This document shows positions 22,621 to 34,230 of a stretch of 64,000 nt of DNA, piece after piece. The stretch comes from Plumapathes pennacea (lineage: Eukaryota; Cnidaria; Anthozoa; Antipatharia; Myriopathidae): assembly GCA_964036295.1 (NCBI GenBank), contig OZ038468.1, positions 4,460,501-4,524,500 of the forward strand, in the 5' to 3' direction. The number at the start of each line of letters is the position of its first letter. Within the stretch, counting starts at the first letter, position 1. The notes beneath the pieces were generated by a model that saw only the letters and a list, made by a program, of their open reading frames with translations, did not search any database and had not been told where the DNA came from. The translations under genes and the position numbers were made by a program.

Positions 22621-22846
22621 CTACCCAAATTCCTATTGAGTACCCCCCCCCCGGGCCTCTCCCCCTCCTCGCTCCCCCCCCTCTCCCCCACAGAGAACGT
22701 GACGCAGTCTCTCAACTACCCACCCCACTACCTCACAGGAATTTATCGTGAAAAGAGCTTGCGTGTCACGGTTTTCGAAAAACGGCATGAACAAGTGTTT
22801 CAGTGCATTTTTATTTAGGATATGTGGGGTTTTTGAACCTAGCGAC

Positions 22847-23794
22847 CCCCCCCGCTTAGGAAAATATCTGACATGTGAGAATTTCTAAACAGTAGGGACG
22901 CCTTTTCATTTCATTAATGAAAATATAAAGTATTCTAGTATTCATAGGAAAAGTAGCACTAAAAAGAACTAGATTTTGGCTGCGTCGGCGAAAAGAATAT
23001 CTTGTAGAATGAATCGCAGAGTAAGGCGGCCGTGTGTGATAGCTAGACGCCATAAAATGAGTATTGCGTCGTCAGCTTTCGCACATCGACCCTTTCTCGA
23101 CTCATGTACATGTTATCAATATTGCAAAACTGAACAGGGATAAGTTAAACTAAACTAGTGTACTATTTACTATCAAAATTGTCCAGAAAAGTCGAAATAT
23201 CAATCAGAGTTTTTTTTTTATTTGTTTATTTTTTCTTGTCGTGTACACGACTTACCGTTAAGCCTATATAGACGTTAGTTCGAACACTATGCAGTGTCGG
23301 TTCTATGTCCATTTTGAGTTTCACTTCTTCACTTTGAAGTATATTTTTTGTTTCTGCAAATGCACTAGTCGGTGGACTCCACAACGAGCCAGAGGATGGA
23401 ATGCGGCCGAAATGGGCGCATTTTTCAGATGCCATTAATTACCGGCGACACCTCGTTCGGCACACGGAGCGATAAAGTGACAAAATGAGGAGAAGCATAA
23501 CATGGTGAACTGACGTTTTTAAAATTAGAGTTTTGTTGCAAAGAAGCTCAGTTTGTCGTGGTTTCATGCCGCTGAAATTTACTTCGAGGCTTTAAAAACG
23601 TCCGCTGCCGAGTTTTATGAGTTACATATGCTATTACTCGACATCCAGAGATAAAATGCAAACAGTGCGACAGCTAACCCAGAACGCATTGAAGGAGAAA
23701 TCACTACAACTATGTATTGCTATTCGCTATTAAACAACGAGAAACGCTGAGAAACGCTGAGAATTGTATCAGTAACTGAATGCTAAATATTCTA
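22847..23794. other. Non-coding stretch
   Basis: No gene recognised. A short duplication GAGAAACGCT GAGAAACGCT lies at 23740-23760. Confidence 0.4.
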
Positions 23795-24070
23795 ACGAAG
23801 TGGCTCTCCAATGCGCGTACATTGTGCTGATTTATTAGAATGAACTGATTCCCAGCTTGAGATTCACTAACAGCAAAAACAGTACAACAATCATAAATAA
23901 GTGAATCTCCAATGCGCGTACATTATTCTGATTTATCAGAATGAACTGATTCCCAGCTTGAGATTCACTAACAGCAAAAACAGCACAAAAATCATAATCT
24001 CCAATGCGCGTACATTATGCTGATTTATCAGAATGAACTGATTCCCAGCTTGAGGTCCACTAACAGCAAT
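23795..24070. repeat. Tandem repeat, about 92-101 bp, three copies
   Basis: ATGCGCGTACATT starts at 23811, 23912 and 24004. Each copy continues CTGATTTAT(C/T)AGAATGAACTGATTCC, CAGCTTGAG and CACTAACAGCAA. The copies differ by a 9-10 bp length change at the junction. Confidence 0.9.
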
Positions 24071-24208
24071 AGCTCAGTACATCAATAAAATAATAGGCAA
24101 TAAAACGGTAATTCTGTTCCCTTATTCCACCATCCGGAGAAAAGACGAACGCCTAATTCCTGCCTAGGAAAAGGGTTTATCGCAGCATCATTCCTTTTAG
24201 TTTCTTCG

Positions 24209-24349
24209 GCTCTGTCACCTGAAGCACTCGGTGCAATTTGCGCAAATTCTCCGCCCCCGGGACACAGGGTCTGACAAATCCCCGGGGTATGCCCGGGGGG
24301 GCGGGGGGGGGGGGGGGGTGATGGTAACAGCTGGATTGATCGATGCATA
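24209..24349. repeat. Dispersed repeat B (with poly-G)
   Basis: It matches 33795-33950 directly: CTCTGTCACCTGAAGCACTC, GTGCAATTTGCGCAAATTC, CCCGGGGTATGCCCGGGGGG, a poly-G run, then GATGGTAACAGCTGGATTGA. Confidence 0.85.
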
Positions 24350-25025
24350 CATGATGAACTTCATGCGACTTTAACAACGCGGCCCCCTGCCGATGTTCCC
24401 GATTTCAAATCGGGAACATCGGCAGGGAGTCGAATTTGAGACGCGCAACTAACTTTCAGAAGTTATCACTCTTAGTGTGAAGAGTTCTGCGAGGTGATTA
24501 GATGAGCGACGGGGGCCTTGTTTTTAATTAAAACTGGCCGGAAGGCGTTTCTCTGTGGCATGTTTTTCACCGGCTTTGTAAAAACGCGTGTAATACGCAA
24601 TCGATCAGCATGTTCAATTTAAAACCATGTTCTTAAATGCAGGCTCACTAGAATAAAGACTTTTGCTCAGATCTTCTAATGCTTAACCCTATTCTCTCTT
24701 GGGCATGTGGCCGCCAGTTCTGGCCGTGTAAGGACAGCCGCGCATCACACGAAGAGTACACAAGAATGAAACTTTATTGCTACTGCCTCGGACAACTTGC
24801 CGTCGTCGACTCGTCCTTCTTTACAATAATACTAAATAACAATAACAGATATTTTGTCAGAGTAAGTATCAAAAGTAAAGAACAAAAAGTATAAGCCGAA
24901 ATAGACGAAATTACTCGGAACGCCAAATTGGAATTCGGTCCCGAATTCGGTCGTGAAAAAACCGCCGTAATATAGCTAGCGCAGCTATTCGACGCAATTT
25001 AGGAAAACTCCAATAGAATTACTGG
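24350..25025. other. Non-coding stretch
   Basis: A short palindrome CCTGCCGATGTTCCCGATTT with its complement lies at 24387-24428. Otherwise no gene is recognised. Confidence 0.4.
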
Positions 25026-25177
25026 CTAAATGTATTCGGTAAGAAAGCGAGCAAGTTCATCGACAGTTGGCCTGTCGTCTGGATTTTCTTTCTTTGCCTG
25101 GGAAACTAGACATTCCTCTGCTGTTTCGAGATGTCCAATTGATTTTAAACACAGATTGTTATAAAAACAAATTCTAT
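25026..25177 (-). CDS. Terminal exon of a TPR-like protein gene (partial)
   Basis: On the minus strand, an exon follows the acceptor CTTTTTCAG at 25178-25186 and runs to a TAG stop at 25026-25028. It encodes 49 residues after a split codon: RICFYNNLCLKSIGHLETAE, then ECLVSQAKKENPDDRPTVDE, then LARFLTEYI. The first 33 residues follow the tetratricopeptide pattern (YNNLCLK-x-GHLE-x-AEECL-x-x-A-x-x-x-NP). The rest, NPDDRPTVDELARFL, could also be read as the end of a protein kinase domain, so family assignment is open. Upstream exons must lie at higher coordinates but were not identified. The intron end and the first part of this exon are duplicated in tandem next to it. Confidence 0.5.
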
Positions 25178-25620
25178 CTGAAAAAGATCAAAGCTTCTTA
25201 TTTTAGTACCCGGTGAAGCATCAAGAAACAGTATAATGTTTCGCAGAGTCACAGCCTTTCAGCCAAGTTCCTCTGTTGCTTCAAGGTGTCCAATTGATTA
25301 AACACAATTGTTATGAAAACGAATTCTATCTGAAAAAAAATCAAACGCTTTTTAGTGCCCAATGAAGCATCAAGAAACAAAAATATGTTTCACAGAGTCA
25401 CAGCCTTTCAGCCAAGCTCCCCTGCTGCTTCAAGGTGTTCATTTGATTGAACATACAATTGTTATGAAAAAACCTTTTTATCTGAAAAACATCAAACGCT
25501 TTTTAGTACCTAATGAAGCATCAAGAAACAAAAATATGTTTCACAGAGTCACAGCCTTTCAGCCAAGTTCCTCTGCTGCTTCAAGGTGTCCAATTGATTT
25601 ACACAGTCACTTGTCATGAA
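25096..25620. repeat. Tandem repeat, about 150-bp unit, 3.4 copies
   Basis: TGAAGCATCAAGAAACA starts at 25213, 25363 and 25514 (period 150-151). Each unit also holds GTCACAGCCTTTCAGCCAAG, CTGCTTCAAGGTGTCC and an ATTCTATCTGAAAAA string. On the minus strand that string is a splice acceptor (TTTTTCAG|ATAGAATT). The units are copies of an intron-exon boundary of the gene ending at 25026. Confidence 0.9.
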
Positions 25621-26550
25621 ACCCTTGCTACGGTGCAATTTTCTATATCTGGTTAATAAACTACAAAGGTACAGAATTTAATACAAGAGACTGGTTTTAC
25701 AAAATATTTAAAGAAAGGTGACAGAGTATGATATATGTAGGAAAGACACTATGCAAGATCAGGAGCACAGTTTGAATGGCATGACTGAGAGTACATCTGT
25801 GCAATGTCGGAACAACATTTTGAGGGTTGGGGCCAATTCAGGGCAGTTAATATGATGAAAATTCAGTTACAAGATGTTGAGCAAGCGAAACAGAAGAAAA
25901 CGGCTCAAATATAAATACTGCGTAAAGTCAAAGAATCTTGCTCACCCAGATCTGTCCAACATTGAAAGCTTTAGCACATTTTGTCAAGCTGCAAGATTGA
26001 ATTCCACAGGGCGCCGGTACCTCTTTGCTGCTGTCTCTGCGATTATGGCTCGTTTTATTCACCAGCGTAAGGCGAAATTGTGCCAATTGCAGATTGTAGA
26101 TCCTCCACGGCGGACAGCAGCTCCTTCGATCGATCAGTTCACAAAAATGGCGCGAACATCGCCATCTCGTTCCCGCGCTTCGACAAACAAACTCATTGCG
26201 CGATAGAACGGATCGGAACTTTATGAGTGAAAAATCGTCCATTTCCAGTTTTCTCTTTCTCGATGAGTGTGGTCCCAAAAGATGTCGCCACAAGCACTTT
26301 GTCTCTGAATTTCTTTTTGTGACGAGCCGAACAGGCCGATCAGGTTTCGAAGTCTATTTCCATAAAATCGAAAAGAAATGCACAAAGTTTTCGCTGCGAG
26401 TGACACTACGAGATTTAACGGCATCGAGAGTTTGACCAAAAACGCAGCTGAACAGCATTTTACACTACTTTCACGGAGAGATCGAACGGAGCGACAACAC
26501 TTCGATCTCCGCGCGTGGTAAATAACTAACTGTGCCCTTCACGAGGGGTG
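25621..26550. other. Non-coding or undetermined stretch
   Basis: Overlapping open frames on both strands (25870-26440) lack any recognised domain. A donor-like CTGG|GTGAGC on the minus strand near 25945 could belong to an upstream exon of the TPR-like gene, but I cannot support a model. Confidence 0.35.
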
Positions 26551-27442
26551 TTACTAAAACGCGAAACAGCGAAACAGCGAAACAGCTAATTATTAACTAA
26601 AATTAACGGTAATAACTAATACCGAGATTATTACAGGGAAACAACTAAAATTTACTGCAATAGCTAATACCTATATACGAAGGATGATTATTGACCTATT
26701 GCTCAAATAAACAAGCCCGTTGTCATGTTGCGTCAAGTTGGCATCAATCTGTCTTTGAGCACCGGTATTTCCGGTATTTCCGGAGTGTTGTAACGCGCTA
26801 TTTTTTTAAAAGTAACAGCATCAAAGAACAGATTTCCAATCACACACACTGAATACTCAAATGGTAAAATAGCTTAAACTTTTGACGAACACTAGAATGA
26901 AGGGACTATATTTAATTGAGTCATTTCCAAGTGGGATCATACCATCACGCCCCACAGTGACACTATCTGAAAAACAGAGTTTAATTATCACCAACGGTTG
27001 CGGTTCCGTGGGCTAGGGGTTTCCGTACGCCGTGGCCAAGAATGTTCAAATCCCTTAGTTTCACGACAAGATCCCAGATGGACTTGACTCATACAACAAT
27101 ACCTGGGGCTGGATTGAGTTTCTCTGGAGCCATTTTATCATTAGAGTATTCTGTTCTTTGATGCACTTCGATACAACACTCCGGAAATACCGGAAATACC
27201 AGAGCTCAAAGACAGATGACAACGGGCTTGTTTATTTGACCAATAGGTTCAATAATCATCCTTCATATAGGTATTTATAGTTATTGCAGTAAAGTTTAGT
27301 TAAGAATTCGTTGTTCCCCGTAATAATCTCGGTATTAGTTATTATCGTTAATTTTAGTTAATAATTAGCTGTTTCGCTGTTTCGTTGTTCGTTGTTTCGT
27401 TGTTTCGCTGTTTCGTTGTTTCTCTGTTTCGCGTTTTAGTAA
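26551..27442. mobile_element. Inverted-repeat element, about 890 bp, arms about 300 bp
   Basis: TTACTAAAACGCGAAAC at the left pairs with GTTTCGCGTTTTAGTAA at the right. Pairing continues through AATTATTAACTAAAATTAACG, AACAAGCCCGTTGTCAT, GGTATTTCCGG and as far as GCATCAAAGAACAG (26818) with CTGTTCTTTGATGC (27149). The arms contain a GAAACAGC minisatellite at the tips. No coding capacity was found in the core. Confidence 0.85.
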
Positions 27443-27452
27443 GTTAGTCATG

Positions 27453-27730
27453 CAGTGAAGACGTTAGTTTTATCTTCCAAATATGAATAGATATTGCGTG
27501 CAATAAATATTAGACTTCCTTTCTATTTTTAGAGAAGGCCAAGTTTTAGGTTGGTCTTTGATCAAAACCCTGATGGTTTTTGAGAAGAGTTTTCCCTATT
27601 ATTGAGTTCAAATCGAGCTCTCAATTTATCCCGGAAATTAAACTGGTCCCTCAGGAGATCAGACAACTGATATCGTAGTGATCGAGACGCGAGCGGAGAC
27701 GCCTTGCATGATTACGTCGCATTCATCTCT
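27453..27730. repeat. Dispersed repeat C
   Basis: It matches 33954-34231 directly over about 278 bp with few changes: CAGTGAAGACGTTAGTTTTA, GATCAAAACCCTGATGG, TCAATTTATCCCGG, GCATGATTACGTCGCATTCA. Confidence 0.9.
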
Positions 27731-27918
27731 GGCGCCCGCACCGACAGCCGAATATAGTGGATGGTAAAATATGTTAATAGCGCTCTTAAACTCTGAACTC
27801 CGATAAAAAAAGAAGAAGAAGAAAAAAAGAGACTCCGACCGCACAAAGGATGAAACCAAGAGTTTTCGCTCACAACACAAACTTCCGCAGTACGCCGTTG
27901 GAGCTTAAACAGGTCTTC

Positions 27919-27949
<31 letters not shown>

Positions 27950-30693
27950 GTTTGCTTTTTGTTTTTTGTTTTTGTTTTTGTTTTTGTTTTTTTTTTACCA
28001 AACTTTGTATTTTGTCATGCCAATGTTTGAGTTCAAAACTTTGACCAAATCCCCGGTCAGGAGCGATTTCTTAAAATGTGCAAGTTACTGTTGTGGCTTT
28101 AATATCATTTTATTACCATTTGTTTTGATAACTGTGTGGATAGGGTCTGGTCTTCTTCACATAAACAGCTTTGGCTTGGGGGGCGGGAAGAGACGGGAAG
28201 AAGGTGACCCTAATCCCGGACACTGCCATTTTATCCAAATAAACTGAGCTTAATAAGGATTAAAGGTTTGCAACTCGGGTTTCCATAGTCAAGGGCCCTG
28301 AAAACGGGCAGATAGCGGATTTCCGGCGCGCGGAGGGGGCTCCAAAGGCCAGTTAAAAACAATGCGTCTCTCACAGCTTTCTCGAGAAATTACTCGTTTG
28401 AAGTTTAGGTATGGGAATTCCGTTGATGCCCTCAAACACCCTGTTCACTGAATACACAAATTTGCAAATTTCACTAGGTCCCTGTCTAAGGACAAAGTTA
28501 TCAGAATTTGTGACCTGTTAAGACTGAGCTCCAAAATATTTCAGTTTACGAACGCCGTGGCAAAGAACGCCAAGGCATCGAACACAGCTGTTGAGTTTCT
28601 GACTTCGGAAGCACTAGATACTCCTTGGTGAGACCCCTGAGCTGAGGACGACATCTAAGACTAGAAAACCCTGTTTAAGACGCTTAAGTGTGAATTGCGG
28701 TACCTTGATTAAAACAGAAAACCCTGAAAACCAAACAGTTTCTACAGTAGGTCCTTGACAAAAATCACATAATCTGTTGGCCAGGAGGTTGAATTTGGTT
28801 AAGCCCGGATAAGAGCTATTTTGAGTTTTGTTTCAACAGTGCGTGTTCTATAAAAACAAAACCTTTATATTTGTTTATAATTAAGTAAATATATCTAGTT
28901 AGCGGCGTTCCTTTGTTCTGCGTGACTACTTCCCAGTTCGTTCTTAATCCATGCAGAGAACCAAGTCCAAAAATAGAATATTAAACATTCATGAAAGGAG
29001 GCTAATTTCAATGAATTTGATTTGGATCGACACAGCTGGAAGTATGAATGTGAAAGCGATTGTTCATTGATCAGCCAACAGAACAAAAGCCATTTAAACC
29101 GATTACATATTTTCATATCTTCTGTCAACTGATTTAGTTTTTTTGTCGAGTCACTCTGGGATTCGATGAATTGTCACTGTATAAATTTTGTGAGACCGCC
29201 TTGACAACAATAGATTCTGCGTGTGAGTTAGTTCAACGCCTTGAATTTTATTGAGCGATTGTGTAAAGCGGAAACAAAGACCGATTGGACAAAACTTGAC
29301 CACACCTAACCTTTTTGTCACACCTTTAATATCACCACAGGCCTACATGAAAAAACTTGACCAAATCTGACACTGAGCGCTGACAGCCCAACTGCAAAAT
29401 CCGGTCCAAAGGACAAGAAATCAAGCGGGTAAGCATTTACTTTCTAAAGTATATTTGTTTGCATTTCAGTACATACATGTATGTACTCGAGAGTCTAGAC
29501 ACCGTATAATCATGTGATGTCTAAACCCCCCATATCGCTCCCATATCACGTAGATCGCCAAAGTTACATCGGCAGCTGTGTACTCGCGTTCATACAGCCG
29601 TCAGATTGATCTCAAAAGTCCACTGTTCTCCCTCAGATCGCATTTAGCCGCTTAGATTAATTTCAGATGATCGCTGTAAACTGTCTGGCGTGAACGGGTC
29701 CTAAAATTCGGTGCGAAATACGGTCAAGCACAAGTTTGCGTCAGCAACACAAGTATTGCGAAAGACTTCTGCGATGCATGGTGGCCAAACAGTGAAAAGC
29801 TTTAGATCGACTTTTGTGTAAACTTCTAAGCGACTATAAAAGTCAGGCAGGTCGCCTGAAAGTTGTAGTGAACTCGATACAGAACTTTGGGTTACGTTGC
29901 GTCCGTTTCACCAGAGATTTATGCTCACAAAGCCTATCAGCATTTTTTTGCTTGTTTTGTAAATCTTTTAGGATGTTCTTCACAGCAGGGGCGTGTGCTT
30001 CGCGCACATGTTTTTAAGCTTGGGGTACGTCTAGTTTGTATAAAGGATACCATATATTGGATACAGTGAAATCTATCTAAGGCCGACAGTCCGCCTTAGA
30101 GAGAGGTCAGTTACAAAGAAACAGTCAAAATTTGACAAGGACCAAATGCGCATGCTTTCTGCCTTGGGAAGGTGTCCACTTAGGCAAGGTGATTGCTTAG
30201 AAAGAGTTGACTGTATATTCTTAGTTAAAATAGAGTTGGCTTTGTTGGCCGTTTCCTTGAACAGTAAATTTTATACGGGAGAAAAATTGGGGGGGAGGGG
30301 AGGGGTGCTAGGGCGGGGAGAGTGCTCAGAACTCCACGCTCCTTGGGGTCAAAAACTGATTACCCTTTAAAATGCATGTAATGAGCAATTGAAAAGCTCC
30401 CCACATCCTGAAATAACAATAAGTTACACAAAGTTCGCTCATTGAGACAATCAACATCGCGCAAATACCGGACAAGTAATCAGTGTCAAGAAATTTCATC
30501 AAAAACTAAACAACCTTCCAGTCCAATCCCGCTTTGTGCTGTGTGACGTGGAACCCCACAGACACTGTAGTTGGGTGCGACTGAAACCATTTCCCCTTAC
30601 CCTCGCCTACCGGACTTTCCGTTGTGCTAAGTAGAATTTCCAGACAATTTCAGTGATCTGTTTGAACTACCGGTAGTCTGATGAGCTAGAGTC
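27731..30693. other. Gene-poor stretch
   Basis: A poly-T run of about 30 at 27921-27949 is followed by (TTTTTG)n. A dispersed repeat at about 30085-30220 shares GAGAGAGGTCAGTTACA and TTTGACAAGGACCAAAT with 10900-11090. No convincing exon was seen. Confidence 0.4.
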
Positions 30694-30759
30694 ATGGCCA
30701 CGAGTGCCTTTGGGCCAGCCCACATATTTATTTTCATCGCTCTTTGTGAAATGTTTCAA
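30694..30759 (+). CDS. Candidate first coding exon with signal peptide
   Basis: ATG at 30694 in the context GTCATGG opens MATSAFGPAHIFIFIALCEM-FQ, 22 codons, and meets an excellent donor TTTCAA|GTGAGT at 30760 in phase 0. The hydrophobic core (HIFIFIALC) resembles a signal peptide. No following exon could be identified, so this may be the start of an unseen gene or a chance match. Confidence 0.3.
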
Positions 30760-31148
30760 GTGAGTATTAAGGGTGCATTATTAAGCCTCTGGCTAGACGG
30801 CTACGTCAACATCTTCGTTGGAGACAAAAACTATCTGCTTCCTTTAATATTTTTCTTAAAGATTCTACCACTCTCGATGATCGTTTACAAACAAAAATAC
30901 TGACATTTTAACTCTCGAATATTTGCCAAGATCAGGTTTCGACAGTCAAAAGGGTCTAACCATATCAACGTGGTGTCATGGGCTTCCAGAGCTCTAATTT
31001 GAGACACTTCCGTACTGTGTCATTGGACTACCGTCGCCATGCTGAATTAGCCTCGGCAGCGTATTATTTGTATCCGTGATCTTGATTACATGATCTACAC
31101 TGCATTTATTTGGGCCTATATAGAAATAGCTGGAATAATATTTTTGTC

Positions 31149-31181
<33 letters not shown>

Positions 31182-31779
31182 GCTACTTCACAGAATAGTC
31201 GAACAGGGGCGTCATCGTTGCAAAAATGCAACCTGGTGTTAAACCGTTTGGCCTTCGTTCTTCCCTGTAGTTGTTATCAAAACATTACGTGCCACTTAAA
31301 TGCTTTTAAAAACATGTCTTTATTAATAATATCGCCTGTTAATTGACGAGTGATGCGTAAAAACAAGCTTACTTTGTGTGCGGCGGTTTTTCTCTCCAAA
31401 TGTCAGTATATCCAAATGCGACAAAAAGAAAATAGCAGTATCTCACGCGCGGAGATCCGGATATAGCGCTCAATTTTAGCGACAACTGTCAGGTCAATTT
31501 GTGCCTGTGAGTGTGGTCTCGCCTCCGCGCAAGATGCCGATCTGCCAATCACACACACACACAAAAATAAGCACTCAAATGCTCTCAAACGCACGTCTAG
31601 ACTGCATCCGTGTTGGACATGAGATCAAAACGTTTTCAAATCCAACTCGAAATTCGTAATGAGTAGTATAGTCAGAACCATTTGCCATTTGCCAAGACTT
31701 GGACCTCTCTGGTGAGAAATCAATTGATAGTGTTTACGTTTAGGAATCGGGTGGGTACTCCTTTGTATAAATCATTTTG
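30760..31779. other. Non-coding stretch with poly-A run
   Basis: A run of about 30 A lies at 31150-31179 and a short (AC)n at 31551-31563. No gene is recognised. Confidence 0.4.
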
Positions 31780-32275
31780 CATGTGCCGACCCAAAGGGTA
31801 TAGTTTTCAAGCATTTTAGTCTGAAATAGGTATATAGCCTGTTTGGTCTGGAATAGAGCGCGCATTTTCGGACACAGGTCTGAAATAGGGCAAAATGTTT
31901 GGTATGCAGATCTCAATTAGGGTGAACTTTTGCCCTGCGGGGGAGGTGGGGGGAGAGGAGGGGGAGGGGGGGGGGGACTCTTTCAAAGTTTGGGTGACAG
32001 TGTGCCGCCCGGGACTGAAAAACCCTTACCATATTTCAGACCAAAATTTGCAATTTTAGACCCTATTGCAGACCAAAACTTGCAATTTTCGACCCATTTT
32101 CAGACCAAACTATGCAATTTGTGACCCTATTTCATACCAAATATCAAAATCTCTGACCCTATTCCATAGCAAAGGCTCAAAATCAATACCCTATTTCAGA
32201 TTAAAATGCTGAAAATAATACGGACGTGACGCTTTGGCATACTTCAGAGCTGGGATGTTGGATCCCCCCGGAAGG

Positions 32276-32307
<32 letters not shown>

Positions 32308-32330
32308 GGAGGGGGAGGGGTACTCCAGCT
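31780..32330. repeat. Inverted pair of GTCTGAAATAGG tandem-repeat blocks around a poly-G core
   Basis: The left half (31780-31930) carries AGTCTGAAATAGG units in the forward sense and the right half (32030-32220) carries ATTTCAGACCAAAATTTGCA units in reverse. A G-rich segment lies between them. The block ends in a very long poly-G/GGA tract (32276-32320). It is the same family as 12330, 37705 and 38700. Confidence 0.75.
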
Positions 32331-32546
32331 TGAAGGACTACCGTGTAGCAGGAAATTTTCGCGGGAGTTTCATTTCGCCGATTGCTGATTTTTTTGCGTT
32401 TCGCGGGAAGAAATTTTCGCAAATTTAGATTTCAGGTTTTACTATTGGGAACAAATTTAGCGGATTTCACGTTCGGCACTGATAGATAGCAACACTTAAA
32501 TACAGCTGTTACGCAGATAATGCTCATTTCTAAGTATATACTGAAG

Positions 32547-33794
32547 TAAATTTTTGCGGTTATTTTTTTCGCGGGAGTTTATTTTCGCCAGAAATCAACA
32601 CCGGAAATCAAAGTGGCGGTTCGTCTCATTTTTGTCCGGCGGAAAAAAAAAAAAAAAAGGAAATACTTAAATTACTTCCTAAATTCATATAAATATCCGA
32701 GAGCGTATATTGAAGAACGACAAGGTATACTTTTACTCACTACAGCCATTGACTTTTACTTCCAATATCAATATGCTGATTCTCCCAGCCTTTTAATAAG
32801 AGAAATTGCATGCGTGATGTAATGAGGATTGATAGGTTCATCAGGTTTCAAGGGAGTAAGCTATCAAAAGCCAAGTTCCCCTGTACTGTGTGACACATTT
32901 CACATGGGAAATTGAAAGAGAAATTAAGGTGGAAGACCGTCATTGGATTAATCATCACACCATGGGTGATCTTTGCGAAGCTGCTTCTAGAAGGGAGAGG
33001 ACGACGGCAACGTCGGTGAAACAATAAAACTAATTACAGAAGACAAAAGGAGGAGGTCGCCGTGCTCTTGCGTCTGACTTCAAATGCTTCTTTTTTACGT
33101 CGTTGTCAGGAAATGGACGACATGTCGAGAAATTGCGACAGTCGTTCTTCTTAGTAGGAGACGATGAAAGCAATAGAACCTCGGCAAAAACAGAACAAAT
33201 TGAGCAACCTAAGAATAGGCAATGTTGCAAAGACAAGGAAAACGGAGACACTTTTTTTTTTTGTTCCTCGCATTGCCCTCGCCGTCCAGGTTTCTTCAAC
33301 TCCCTGGAGTAGCATGAAAGTGTGACTTGTCAGCTTAATAGTTCAAGTTTAATGAGCCTGAGCACATCATTTTGCTTGTCATCCTCTTGTTTTGTTTTCA
33401 AACACGATAAAGTAGCCAAGTGCACAAAAAAAGGCTTCAGGTTTTCCACACCTGACCTTGAACTTAGAAAACTATCAAAACGGACTAGACACTTTGATAC
33501 GATTCCAGGCTTTTCGAAATAGCAACCCTATTTGATCGCAAAACTTGCATCACGTCCAAACATCACGTAATTGTAGCGGGGGGTCGTTGGGTGAAGAAAC
33601 CGCGGTGGCTAGTTTTGTTGTTTTTGATCAAAATATGTCGCTGAAATTGAAGAGCCAGACATTGCTATTTCGTAAGGTACAATTTTTGTTTCCCCGTTCC
33701 TTTATACAAACTGATTTTGGCTCACTATAAACTAAGGTCGGCAGAATAACCTTGTATTAACATTTCTCACGATTCTGGATCTCGATTGGGTTAC
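32547..33794. repeat. Direct duplication D, copy 1
   Basis: It matches 34231-35495 over about 1.25 kb with only scattered substitutions, an A-run length change and small indels. It holds a member of the miniature-element family (32750-32930) and the string GGACGACGGCAACGTCGGTGAAACAA, also found at about 44805. Its right end stops abruptly inside an apparent exon that is complete only next to copy 2. Confidence 0.95.
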
Positions 33795-34230
33795 GCTCTG
33801 TCACCTGAAGCACTCGGTGCAATTTGCGCAAATTCTCCGCCCCCGCGACACAGGGCCTGACAAATCCCCGGGTATGCCCGGGGGGAGGGGGGGGGGGGGG
33901 GGGGGGGGGGGGAAGGGGGTGATGGTAACAGCTGGATTGATCGATGCATAAGCCAGTGAAGACGTTAGTTTTATCTTCCAAACATGAATAGATATTGCGT
34001 GCAATAAATATTAGACTTCCTTTGTATTTTTAGAGTAGGCCAAGTTTTAGGTTGGTCTTTGATCAAAACCCTGATGGTTTTTGAGAAGAGTTTTCCCTAT
34101 TATTGAGTTTAAATCGAGCTCTCAATTTATCCCGGAAATTAAACTGGTCCCTCAGGAGATCAGACAATTGATATCGTAGTGATCGAGACGCGAGCGGAGA
34201 CGCCTTGCATGATTACGTCGCATTCATCTC
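33795..34230. repeat. Composite insert between the two D copies
   Basis: 33795-33950 matches 24209-24349, and 33954-34231 matches 27453-27730, both in the same orientation. The two source segments are 3.1 kb apart at the other locus and are fused here with only AGC between them. Confidence 0.9.

Larger units (their letters stand above)
21804..22846. mobile_element. DNA-transposon-like element with about 180-bp inverted ends
   Basis: The left end GTCGCTAGGTTCAAAAACCC and the right end GGGTTTTTGAACCTAGCGAC are inverted copies. The match continues for about 180 bp (21804-21990 against 22664-22846), including CCGTGACACGCAAGCTCTTTTC. Inside are a helix-turn-helix coding fragment on the minus strand and a block of the GTCTTAAACAGGGTATC tandem repeat ending in poly-G/C. 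The element is too short for a full transposase, so it is probably an internally deleted or composite copy. Confidence 0.75.

Noticed and set aside
25026..25177. Reading the exon as the end of a protein kinase (RPTVDELARFL)
   Set aside because: The match is short. The preceding 33 residues fit a TPR helix pair better than kinase helices, so kinase is kept only as an alternative.
32201..32428. Poly-Pro / poly-Gly frames over the G-rich tract
   Set aside because: Pure consequence of the poly-G run; similar frames appear at every such run (22.3, 24.3, 33.9, 36.6 kb).
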